A stretch of DNA of 64,000 nucleotides. It comes from Myxococcales bacterium (GTDB taxonomy: Bacteria > Myxococcota_A > Polyangia > Palsa-1104 > JAEUJZ01). The stretch spans positions 124,001 through 188,000 of the forward strand of contig JAEUJZ010000092.1 of the NCBI GenBank assembly GCA_016794505.1. Reading direction: 5' to 3'. Below the pieces are notes generated by a model, which was not told the origin of the DNA, did not search any database, and saw only the letters and a list, made by a program, of their open reading frames with translations. Of this stretch, positions 1 through 7,266 are shown in pieces (the stretch's first letter is position 1; every line of letters starts with the position of its first letter). The position numbers were made by a program, and so were the translations under genes.

Positions 1-308
1 GAAAAGTACACTAGGCCGCGCTTGCGATAGTTCATCGTCGCGTCGACCACCACCTCTTGCGACTGCAGCGGCAGCGGCGACAGCGTATTGAACACCGCAC
101 CGCTTGGCACATAGCGCACCGAGGGGCTCGGCTGCACGATCGGCGCCCCCCAGCGATCCATGACATCGCGGTGCAGCTCGCTGTTGGCAAAGCTCGTGCG
201 GTCGAGCATCTGGCCCGAGATCACCGAGCCAACCAGAAGCACGATCGCCAAGCTGCCAAGCAGGTGATAGCGGGTCGGAAGCAGCAGCAGGGCCAGCACT
301 CGTCTCAT
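1..308 (-). CDS. Probable CreD-like inner-membrane protein, N-terminal 102 residues (cut by window edge)
   Basis: An open frame runs from an ATG at 308 off the left edge of the window. An AAGGAG ribosome site lies just upstream of the ATG. The product starts with a short basic segment and a Leu-rich stretch that continues into a probable membrane anchor (about residues 4-30). A soluble part follows containing DVMDRWGAPIVQPSPSVRYV and, near the cut, NYRKRGLVYF. The WG...P...VPY-type run followed by an R-x-RG-x-Y motif resembles the start of CreD/inner-membrane integrity proteins. That is family knowledge applied to a short fragment, so the name is tentative. It is the most downstream minus-strand gene seen here, separated by about 140 bp from the Lys/Ala-rich gene. 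Confidence 0.5.
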   Translation of the reverse strand, partial: MRRVLALLLLPTRYHLLGSLAIVLLVGSVISGQMLDRTSFANSELHRDVMDRWGAPIVQPSPSVRYVPSGAVFNTLSPLPLQSQEVVVDATMNYRKRGLVYF

Positions 309-450
309 TGCGGTCTCCTTCGTTACGGAACGAAGACCAGCCTAGAAATCGACGGTGCAGCAGCGATGGACAGATCAAGGAATGGACAAGGCAGACCTGT
401 GCAGAACCTGTGCAAAGCCCCGCAAGCGGGCCGTGGCCCCAGCCCGGAGG

Positions 451-1383
451 CTAGCCCGGAGGTACGGGCGCTGGGTCGATGGGCGGGGTGGGCTTTTTCT
501 TGGCGACGATGCGCGACTGCAGGCCGGGCACGTGGTCATCGAGCGCGTCGCGAAACAGGTAATACCCCGCCGCCCGCAGGTCGGAAAAGCGCAGCAAAAG
601 CAGGCTGGCCAGGCGATCGCGCACGTCAATCTGCGCCTTTGCATCCGCCGACGGCGCGTGTCTGTGCGCGCCCTGCGGCGTAAACAGGCGCAGCACCGTG
701 CTCGCCGCGTCCGCCGCCTGCTTGGCGTGCTCGCGTCGAATCGGGCTGTTCTTGAGGAACGCCGACTCGTGCTTGGCAAACAGGCTGGCTAGCTCGATGG
801 CGTCCTTGGCCTGATCGATCGAGCCGTGGCCCTGGCGAATCTTTTCCACCGGCCGCGCCGGGATCAGGCCGCTTGCCGCCAAGGACTCGGCGGCCAAAAG
901 CAGCTGGCTGCGCAGCGGGCGCAGCGCCGCGAGCAGGCGATTGCGCTCGACTGCCGTGGCAGCCGGCTCGGCACTGCGATCGACCTGGACCGCCGCGAAC
1001 TGCAGCGCCGCCGCAAGCTGCGGCAGATCCCACAGCTCGGCCCAGGGCAGAAGCGGCAGCGCCGTTTCCAGCACGCTTTTCTGCGGTCGCAGCACCGCGA
1101 TCGCTCCCTGGACGTTGTGGGCCGCCAGATCGACATCCAGCCGAAACGGCCGCACCTCGGCTGCCGGCAGCGCCTGCGCCGCCGCCCGATACGCCTGATA
1201 CGCCGACTCACTGCCGATACCAATCCCCGCCCCCACCGCCGGCTGCTTCCCCGCCGGCTGCTTCCCCGCCTTCGCCGCCGGCTTCTTCCCCGCCGGCTTC
1301 GGCGCCGCCTTCTTCGCCGGACTCGGGCTCTTCCCCTTCGCTCCCTTTTTATCCAACCGCTTCGGTTTCTTCGTTTTGGCCAT
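451..1383 (-). CDS. Hypothetical protein with a histone-H1-like Lys/Ala/Pro N-terminal tail
   Basis: 310 residues. The start is an ATG at 1383 with a strong GGAGGAG site 4 nt upstream. Residues 1-50 are a basic low-complexity tail of Lys, Ala and Pro with AGKKPAAK/AGKQPAGKQPA repeats, similar in composition to bacterial H1-like DNA-binding tails. The rest (about 55-290) is predicted helical, with many Ala, Leu and Arg residues and no catalytic motif I recognise. It ends in a Pro-rich tail. It is the last gene of a minus-strand run after the AAA ATPase and the Toprim-like gene, with a gap of only 37 nt, so co-transcription is likely. A role in nucleic-acid binding is inferred from the tail only. 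Confidence 0.7.
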   Translation of the reverse strand: MAKTKKPKRLDKKGAKGKSPSPAKKAAPKPAGKKPAAKAGKQPAGKQPAVGAGIGIGSESAYQAYRAAAQALPAAEVRPFRLDVDLAAHNVQGAIAVLRPQKSVLETALPLLPWAELWDLPQLAAALQFAAVQVDRSAEPAATAVERNRLLAALRPLRSQLLLAAESLAASGLIPARPVEKIRQGHGSIDQAKDAIELASLFAKHESAFLKNSPIRREHAKQAADAASTVLRLFTPQGAHRHAPSADAKAQIDVRDRLASLLLLRFSDLRAAGYYLFRDALDDHVPGLQSRIVAKKKPTPPIDPAPVPPG

Positions 1384-1420
1384 GCAACTCCTCCGTTTCA
1401 GTCAGGGTCAAGACGACTGC

Positions 1421-1966
1421 TTATCCAGCCTTTAGCTGCCGTAGGTTCTGCGCCCCCAGCCGCAAGGAAGCGGGCGCCTGCGGATCCTGGGAGCATCGCG
1501 CCAAGCGACTCGCCGCAGCGCGGACCTCCTCAATCGACTTCGGCTTGTAGTCCACCGACTCATCCGTGCTGGGATCCCCGGCACAGCCCCCGTTTTGCAG
1601 GGCGTGTACCCAGGTCTCGATGTGTCGCTTGGGCACCAGAAGACAGACGATCTCCAGACCCTCTGGGGTCTGCTCGATGCAGCACTGGCTGAGCCGAGCC
1701 ACGCGCTGCTGCACCGTCTCGGCATCGGCATCTAGCATGACGATCACCCGCGTCTTCGCCTTGGATCGAGCCCGGCTCATCGCCGCCTTCACCACCTCGG
1801 CGGCACGGGACAGGACGAACGAGAGGCCGCCAGCATGGGCGGGGGGCTCAACCGTATGGATGCAGCGATGCGAGACACCGCTGGCCAACAGCCAGGCGCG
1901 GACAAAGCTGCGCTGCGCCGGGTCTTCCCCCAGCACATAGAACAGCGAGACCTCAGACAGGCTCAT
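1421..1966 (-). CDS. Toprim-like small protein, partner of the adjacent AAA ATPase
   Basis: 181 residues. The ATG at 1966 lies inside the 3' end of the ATPase gene (14-bp overlap), and an AAGGA site about 8 nt upstream supports translational coupling. The fold pattern is Toprim-like: an early acidic residue in VLGEDPAQRSFVRAWL (E14), then a hydrophobic strand ending in DADAE (D79, D81). A later block VPKRHIETWVHAL followed by SVDYKP matches small proteins that I know as partners of AAA ATPases in OLD-like or RloB-like pairs. Toprim proteins of this kind bind metal and often act as nucleases. Activity here is inferred. The pair resembles phage-defence modules but could also serve DNA repair. 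Confidence 0.6.
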   Translation of the reverse strand: MSLSEVSLFYVLGEDPAQRSFVRAWLLASGVSHRCIHTVEPPAHAGGLSFVLSRAAEVVKAAMSRARSKAKTRVIVMLDADAETVQQRVARLSQCCIEQTPEGLEIVCLLVPKRHIETWVHALQNGGCAGDPSTDESVDYKPKSIEEVRAAASRLARCSQDPQAPASLRLGAQNLRQLKAG

Positions 1967-3062
1967 CGAAGAATCCTTGGGCGATCAGATCGGCGACGGG
2001 CTGGCTCGATTCACGAGGGGCCGAGAACGGCTCCACGCGCACCGGGGCATTGGCCGCTCGGCGGAACAGCACGCCACACTCGGTCGCAAGCAGGTTCGTC
2101 AGCGTGGGATGGTGCGAGATCAAGATCACCTGCAGCGAGTCGCAGTCCTCGATCGCGTTGAAAAACGGCTGGATCTCGCGGTGGGACACGAAGTTATCTG
2201 GCTCGTCGAGAAACAGGCTCATCGAGCGCCCGCGAGTGGCGACGAGCAGGCCATAAAGGACGATCAAGACGCGCTGGCCATCCGACAGCTCTTCAAAGCC
2301 ATACGACGCATCGGCAAAGCGCGCGGTCAGTCGCGAGGCCTTGTCGCTGATCTTGCGAAACTCCAGCCCGCGAAAGCCCGGTAGGCTGCCCGAAAGATAC
2401 TCGCGCAGGCGGGCCGCGGCCTCGGTGTCTTCCTCGTGGATGTGACGCCAAAACGATGCAAAGTCCGACAGGTTCGTCGCAAGATGCGGCGAGGGTCTCT
2501 CGGACACGCTCTGCATCAGCCGCGGATCGGGCTGGATGCGGCCGAGCACGACATCCCGGCTCAGCCACTCGACAAACGCCGAAAGAAGCTGGTTGTCGCG
2601 GCGCCCGGCGAGCATCGGCAGGCTGCTGCGATTCCAGTCGACCAAGACCTCGGGGCCTTTGCTGCGGTTGTCACGGTAAAGCTGCGCCTTCCCCGCATCA
2701 GACGTGAACAACACCTGGTCGCCATCGCAGTGCAGGCTCTCGGCGTCGATCCGACAGTCGGAAAGATCGGCCCGATGACCGATGCACAGGCGATAGCGAT
2801 ACAGGTGCCCACGCACCTTGGCTTCGACTTCAAACTCTTGCTGGGCCCGGCTCTGCCAGCGCGTCCGCGTCTGCGCCGAGACACGCGGGACTTCGTCTTG
2901 CATCAGCGCAGCCCCTTGCAGCAGCGAACGCAAAAGCTCGATGACTTCAAACACCGAGGTCTTGCCGCTGCCGTTGGCCCCCAGAAACAGGCAGCGCCTG
3001 GGCAGGACCAGATCGAAATTGACGAGGGCCTTGTAGTTGTCGACGTGGACTCTCGTGAACAT
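1953..3062 (-). CDS. AAA (SMC/OLD-like) ATPase
   Basis: 369 residues, close to the usual length of single-domain AAA_21-type ATPases. The N-terminus starts directly with the beta strands of an ABC/SMC-like head. The Walker A motif GANGSGKT is at residues 28-35, an ABC-like signature LSDGQR at about 258, and Walker B LFLDEPDNF at about 285. The last core strand is ILISHHPTL, which carries the switch His. There is no coiled-coil arm, so it is not a full SMC or Rad50. The gene leads a minus-strand operon with the Toprim-like and Lys/Ala-tailed genes. Proteins like this pair with Toprim or DUF4276-type effectors in anti-phage systems. The ATPase call is secure; the defence role is inference. Confidence 0.85.
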   Translation of the reverse strand: MFTRVHVDNYKALVNFDLVLPRRCLFLGANGSGKTSVFEVIELLRSLLQGAALMQDEVPRVSAQTRTRWQSRAQQEFEVEAKVRGHLYRYRLCIGHRADLSDCRIDAESLHCDGDQVLFTSDAGKAQLYRDNRSKGPEVLVDWNRSSLPMLAGRRDNQLLSAFVEWLSRDVVLGRIQPDPRLMQSVSERPSPHLATNLSDFASFWRHIHEEDTEAAARLREYLSGSLPGFRGLEFRKISDKASRLTARFADASYGFEELSDGQRVLIVLYGLLVATRGRSMSLFLDEPDNFVSHREIQPFFNAIEDCDSLQVILISHHPTLTNLLATECGVLFRRAANAPVRVEPFSAPRESSQPVADLIAQGFFDEPV

Positions 3063-3191
3063 GGCGAGACGCTAACGTACGCGAGGCGGGAAGAACAAGC
3101 CTCTTGCACGGCCTGGCCCCGACGCCCACCCCGCTCTTGCCGCGGCCGGCGGCGCGCGGCGGCGGGCCAGGATCCACAGTCCCTTTCGGGC

Positions 3192-3432
3192 CCTTTTTTC
3201 CACTGCAGGGGACTTGATCACGTCCCCTCCGCGACTTTTTTCCGCTGCAGGGGACTTGATCACGTCCCCTCCGCGACTTTTTTCCGCTGCAGGGGACTTG
3301 AGCACGTCCCCTCCACGACTTTTTTCCGCCGCAGGGGACTTGAGCACGTCCCTTCCGCGACTTTTTTCCGCCGCAGGGGACTTGATCAGGTCCCCTCCGC
3401 GACTTTTTTCCGCTGCAGGGGACTTGGGCAGG
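3192..3432. repeat. Five to six tandem 42-bp repeats, each holding a near-perfect palindrome and a T6 run
   Basis: The CGAC marker that begins each unit recurs at 3232, 3274, 3316, 3358 and 3400, an exact 42-bp period. Partial copies lie at both ends. Each unit holds GGGGACTTGATCACGTCCCC or a close variant: a GGGGAC/GTCCCC stem around a TGATCA core. TCCGCGAC and six Ts follow, then CCGCTGCA. The core varies between copies (TTGATCAC, TTGAGCAC, TTGATCAG, TTGGGCAG) while the stem mostly holds. Because 42 is a multiple of three, long open frames run through the array on both strands; I regard these as artefacts. The array fills the gap between the FIST gene end and the ATPase start. Confidence 0.95.
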
Positions 3433-3465
3433 TCGGGGGCTTGGGGTTGGGCGGGGGATCGGGGG

Positions 3466-4584
3466 TTAGAAAATCAGGCCGGTCAGGGTCTGGTTGATGT
3501 GGCCGAGGTAGCTCTCGCCGTTCGACTGCATGCCGGCGTGGGGCAGCATCGACAGCACGCGGTGATAGGCGACTTCCTGGCCTTTGATCTGCGCTTCGAG
3601 CATGCGATAGGCGCAGTTGAAGAACAGGCCACCGTGAACGGGGCCGGCAAGCTCGGCCATGGTGCGCGCCAGCTTGCCCCGCGTGTCTTCGACGAGATCG
3701 GTGGCCTGCATGAAGTGCAAGCGGGCGCCTTCGACCACCGAGCAGGCAAAGAACAGCGCCTCGCCCTCGACCCGCACGCCGCTGCGCAGCCAGGCCTCGC
3801 CGTCGATTAGAAGGCCCAGCGGGTTCTGCAAGAAGTGCGGAAAGGAAAGCTCGTGCGTGTCGACGCCAAGCGCCTGGGCATAGAACTCGGCGGCGGGCTT
3901 GCCGTCGAGCTCGACGATCAAGCGGCGCTCGGGGATGGTGCGCGTCACGGTGACGGAGCGCTCGGTCGGGGTGAAGTTGCAGGCCTTGATGAAGCGGAAG
4001 GGCCCCTGCATCTCGGCGATCAAGATGGCGGTGCCATCGCGGGACAGCATGCCGTCGGCAAACGTCCAGGTGCCCGAAAAGCTGAGGTTGTCGCCCGCCG
4101 AGCCGCCGACGACGGGCAGAAACGGCGCCATGTTGCCGAGCGCGACGTTGATCGCTTCTTCCCGGCCGCGGGCGCCTTCCAAGAGGGCGACGCCTGTCCA
4201 GCGCTCGGCATCCAGCACGCGCAGCGACTCGCCCAAGCGGGCTTCGATGCGGCGAGCAGCGCTCTGCACGCCCTTTTCGATGTCGTCGCTGACATCGGCC
4301 ATAGCCAGGGCGCAGCGCGCGATCACCTCGTCACCCAAGGCCATGACGACCAGGCCGCCTTTGCCGTGTCCGCGCTCGCAGAACTCACCATTGGTCGAGC
4401 AGCCAAGGACGCTGGCCTTGGGAAAGCGCTCTTGCAGGCCGCGCCCAATGAGCGCGCCGTCCTGCGCCAGCCCGGCAAAGAACACCACGGCCCGCGGTGC
4501 CGTGCCATCGAGGGCCAGCACGACCTCGCGCAGGGCATCGGCCGACTGAGTATGGGCGGAGTGGACAGTCTTGATCCCGCTCAT
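3466..4584 (-). CDS. FIST domain sensory protein (FIST_N plus FIST_C)
   Basis: 372 residues. ATG at 4584 with GGAGG 6 nt upstream. The N-terminal half (about 25-225) has the FIST_N layout: a strand AVVFFAGLAQDG, then the glycine-rich VLGCSTNGEF, then later VVGGSAGDN. The C-terminal part (about 230-360) carries FIST_C features: HFLQNPLGLLIDGE, a hydrophobic strand with ALFFACSVVEG and a final GGLFFNCAYRM. FIST domains are thought to bind small ligands such as amino acids in signal transduction. No output domain is attached, so any partner must be separate. The start codon overlaps the stop of a small upstream gene (ATGA), so the two are translationally coupled. Confidence 0.85.
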   Translation of the reverse strand: MSGIKTVHSAHTQSADALREVVLALDGTAPRAVVFFAGLAQDGALIGRGLQERFPKASVLGCSTNGEFCERGHGKGGLVVMALGDEVIARCALAMADVSDDIEKGVQSAARRIEARLGESLRVLDAERWTGVALLEGARGREEAINVALGNMAPFLPVVGGSAGDNLSFSGTWTFADGMLSRDGTAILIAEMQGPFRFIKACNFTPTERSVTVTRTIPERRLIVELDGKPAAEFYAQALGVDTHELSFPHFLQNPLGLLIDGEAWLRSGVRVEGEALFFACSVVEGARLHFMQATDLVEDTRGKLARTMAELAGPVHGGLFFNCAYRMLEAQIKGQEVAYHRVLSMLPHAGMQSNGESYLGHINQTLTGLIF

Positions 4585-4814
4585 GAGCGGCCTCCTTCAA
4601 GTGCGATGCCCATGCGCGAAAGGGTCGAGCGGACGCGAGCCAGCAAGGCGGGATCGCGATCCTGATCGGGCGAGATGTCTTTCAGGTTGACGCCGTGCTG
4701 AATGACCAGCCGCGTGTTCAGAAGCTGAAACAGCGAGCCGTGTCCCAAGCGCTGTCGCAGCGTCGCCGCAAGCTGCATCAAGCTGAGTGGTCCGGGGTGT
4801 GCCGCGGATTCCAT
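4581..4814 (-). CDS. Small protein of unknown function, coupled to the FIST gene
   Basis: 77 residues from the ATG at 4814, chosen because a GGAGG site sits 7 nt upstream. An in-frame start further upstream (4841) has no such site. The protein has no membrane segment and no recognised domain. It is predicted to be mostly helical, with LQLLNTRLVIQHG-like amphipathic stretches and a Leu/Arg-rich C-terminus. Its TGA overlaps the ATG of the FIST gene by four bases, the classic coupling arrangement. A partner or regulator of the FIST protein is a reasonable guess, but only from position. Upstream lies about 275 bp of divergent promoter space toward the methyltransferase gene. Confidence 0.6.
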   Translation of the reverse strand: MESAAHPGPLSLMQLAATLRQRLGHGSLFQLLNTRLVIQHGVNLKDISPDQDRDPALLARVRSTLSRMGIALEGGRS

Positions 4815-5090
4815 CGACCAACCTCCCCCCTTGCGACCCACGTGGGTCTGTCTTGCTCTAGCGTACAGGCGGATCGCCTAGAGCAGGCAAAAAATAAGCG
4901 GTCCTTCGGAGTGAATCTAGGTAATATCCGGCGCAGCGAATGCGCATTTGCGGGCCAGAGTCTGCCGCCGGGGGATCGCGGCTGGGCGGGGCAGCGCCCC
5001 CAGTCCGGCACCTTGGGCGTGCGAAGATGGGGGCTGGGCCGGTGGTGCCGACGCGCGACACGCCCGGCCCGGAACCACGAGGTCTGCCCG

Positions 5091-5684
5091 ATGGCGATGA
5101 CGCGCTTTGAGACGCTGCTCATGCACAACCCGCTGCGCCGGCTGCAGCAAGAAAAAGGGACGCTGCCGGCCTTTGCCACGCTGGGGGCGACGCTGGCCGG
5201 CGGCCATGTTCTAGAGCCCGGCTGCGGCGATGGCGTCGGGGCCGAGCTGCTGATTCGCGTGGCCCAGGCGCGGCGCGTCGACGGCTTTGACATCGATCGG
5301 CGCGAGCTGAAAAAAGCCCAGGCGCGGGCGCAGCGCCAGCGTCTGCCGATCCACCTGTGGCGCGGTGACATCCAGCACATCGCGACACCGCAGGCGCTTT
5401 ATGACGCGGTGGTGTGCTTTGGCGTGCTGCACCACGCCGAAGACTGGCGCGCGGCACTGCGCGAGCTGTACCGCGTGCTGCGCCCCGGCGGTCAGCTGTG
5501 CCTAGAGGAATCGTATGCCGCCTTTATCCTGCACCCGTTTTGGCGTCGCCTGATGGCCCACCCGACCCGCGACCGCTTCGACGGCCCGCTGCTTCTGGCG
5601 GAGCTAGCGGCGCTGGGCTTTGCCCGCATCCGCGAGCAGCGCATCGGCCAAGCGTTTGGCCTGATCGTCTGCCAGAAGCCCTAG
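5091..5684 (+). CDS. Class I SAM-dependent methyltransferase
   Basis: 197 residues from ATG 5091; a second in-frame ATG is two codons later. The frame stays open far upstream, but nothing there resembles the family. Motif I is VLEPGCGDGVG (about residues 40-50), followed by the acidic strand VDGFDIDRREL, then YDAVVCFGVLHHAEDW and ELYRVLRPGGQL, as in the Methyltransf_11 family. The substrate cannot be told. It is a stand-alone gene between the divergent small-protein gene and the kinase gene, with about 70 bp to the latter. Confidence 0.85.
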   Translation: MAMTRFETLLMHNPLRRLQQEKGTLPAFATLGATLAGGHVLEPGCGDGVGAELLIRVAQARRVDGFDIDRRELKKAQARAQRQRLPIHLWRGDIQHIATPQALYDAVVCFGVLHHAEDWRAALRELYRVLRPGGQLCLEESYAAFILHPFWRRLMAHPTRDRFDGPLLLAELAALGFARIREQRIGQAFGLIVCQKP

Positions 5685-5756
5685 GGGCTGGGGCGGGGCT
5701 GGGGCGGGGCCGCTGCGCGTCCCCGATGCGCGACCGTCTTTTGATACGATGACGGG

Positions 5757-7082
5757 ATGGAGATGCAGGCCCTGATTGGCCAAACCATCGGGAACTGGCG
5801 CATCCGACGTCTGCTGGGGGAAGGGGCCTTCGGAGCGGTCTTTGAAGCGGAGCACAGCGCGATTCAAGGACGCAAAGGGGCCATCAAGATCCTCAAGCCA
5901 GAGCTGTCGATGCAAAGCGGCATCAAGCAGCGCTTCCTGAACGAAGCCTCGGCGGCCAGCCGCGCCGAGCACGAGAACATCGTGCAGATCTTCGACGGCG
6001 GCATCGCACCGGACGGCACCTGCTATCAGGTGATGGAGATGCTGAACGGCACGGTGCTGACCAAGCTGATTCAGAAAGAAAAGAAGCTCGATGCCGCGCG
6101 CACGGTGAACATCGCCGTGCAGATCGCAAGCGCCCTGCAAGCCGCGCACAACCTGCAGATCGTCCATCGCGATCTCAAGCCCGACAACGTGTTTATCGTC
6201 GAGCGCACCACCAATTCTGAGTTCGTCAAGGTCCTGGACTTCGGCGTGGCCAAGCTGCGCGGCGATCCGCTGCAGACGGACGAGAAGCTGACGAGCACGG
6301 GCATGATCATCGGCACCGCGCCGTATATGGCGCCCGAGCAGTGGCAGGCCCGCCCCGACATCGACGGCCGCGCCGATGTCTATGCGCTGGGCGTGATCAT
6401 GTTCGAGATGCTGTGTGGCCAGCGGCCGTACAGTGCCGGCACGGCGTACGAGTGGATCATGCTGCACATGGAAGCGACGCCGCCGGATCCGGTGCAGTTT
6501 GGCGTGCAGCCGCAGCTTGCCCGCGTCGTGCGGCGCATGCTGTCGCGCCAGCCCGAGCTAAGACCGCAGAGCATGCGGGCGGTCATCCAAGATCTGCGCA
6601 CCGCCTGTCGTGGCCTGCGCAACATCGCGGCCTTCAGCGGTGAGCAGGCGACGCTTCCCAGCGACGCGGCACCGGGTGGCGGCTCGGTCCCTTCGGCGAT
6701 CCTATCGGCGCCGACGGCGGTCGTCGGCTCGGCGAGCCCGGCCTCGGCATCGACCTCGTACCAGCCGCAGCCAGCGGCGCCGCAGCAGGCGGCGTATCAG
6801 CCGTCGTATCAGCCGGCCTATCAGCCGGCCTATCAGGCGCCTCCGCAGGCCTATCCAGCGCAGCAGGTGGTTCCAGCAGGCGCCCCCGCCGCGTACTACA
6901 CAAACCAGCCGCCCTCGGCGATAGCGGTTCCAACGGCCCCGAGCAACCGCGGCGCGATCCTGCGTCGCATCGGCGAGGCCGCCTTGGTCGTCGTCGTCAT
7001 GGGCCTTTATGCCCTGTACAACTGGCAGGAAGTCGTAAACGGCTTCCGCACCTTCCTGCAGTCCCTGAAGCCACCGACGTGA
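5757..7082 (+). CDS. Membrane-anchored Ser/Thr protein kinase (Hanks type)
   Basis: 441 residues. The kinase domain spans about residues 12-285: Gly loop LGEGAFGAVFEA, invariant Lys in GAIKIL, catalytic loop HRDLKPDN, DFG in KVLDFGVAKL, and GTAPYMAPE closing the activation segment. Residues 295-400 are a Pro/Gln/Ala/Tyr-rich linker with tandem YQP-A repeats (YQPSYQPAYQPAYQ). A single hydrophobic helix (AALVVVVMGLYALYNW, about 410-426) near the C-terminus is followed by a short tail that would be outside the membrane. No extracellular sensor domain exists beyond some 15 residues, so signals probably come through partners. All catalytic residues are present. It precedes dnaG with a 184-bp gap. 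Confidence 0.93.
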   Translation: MEMQALIGQTIGNWRIRRLLGEGAFGAVFEAEHSAIQGRKGAIKILKPELSMQSGIKQRFLNEASAASRAEHENIVQIFDGGIAPDGTCYQVMEMLNGTVLTKLIQKEKKLDAARTVNIAVQIASALQAAHNLQIVHRDLKPDNVFIVERTTNSEFVKVLDFGVAKLRGDPLQTDEKLTSTGMIIGTAPYMAPEQWQARPDIDGRADVYALGVIMFEMLCGQRPYSAGTAYEWIMLHMEATPPDPVQFGVQPQLARVVRRMLSRQPELRPQSMRAVIQDLRTACRGLRNIAAFSGEQATLPSDAAPGGGSVPSAILSAPTAVVGSASPASASTSYQPQPAAPQQAAYQPSYQPAYQPAYQAPPQAYPAQQVVPAGAPAAYYTNQPPSAIAVPTAPSNRGAILRRIGEAALVVVVMGLYALYNWQEVVNGFRTFLQSLKPPT

Positions 7083-7266
7083 GGCCGGCGCGCTACGACC
7101 GAAGCGCTCTTGGCACTGCGACGCATCGAACAATTGACGCCCGCCGGCACTTTGCTCACAATATCGCGCACTTTGCTCTGTCTGCGCCGCTTTGGCTGGC
7201 AACCCCTCGTGCAAGACCGGACGCACGCCAGCTTGGCCACGACAAAGTCCACGCTATAGGCACCGC

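Noticed and set aside
3192..3432. CRISPR array
   Set aside because: The 42-bp units are contiguous and nearly identical, with no unique spacers and no cas genes.
2436..3497. Plus-strand frame of 353 residues running through the 42-bp repeats
   Set aside because: It lies opposite the AAA ATPase gene; the repeat period is a multiple of three, which keeps frames open by chance.
4695..5090. Upstream extension of the methyltransferase frame (330-residue version)
   Set aside because: The added N-terminus resembles nothing in the family and would cross the divergent promoter region and the small-protein gene.
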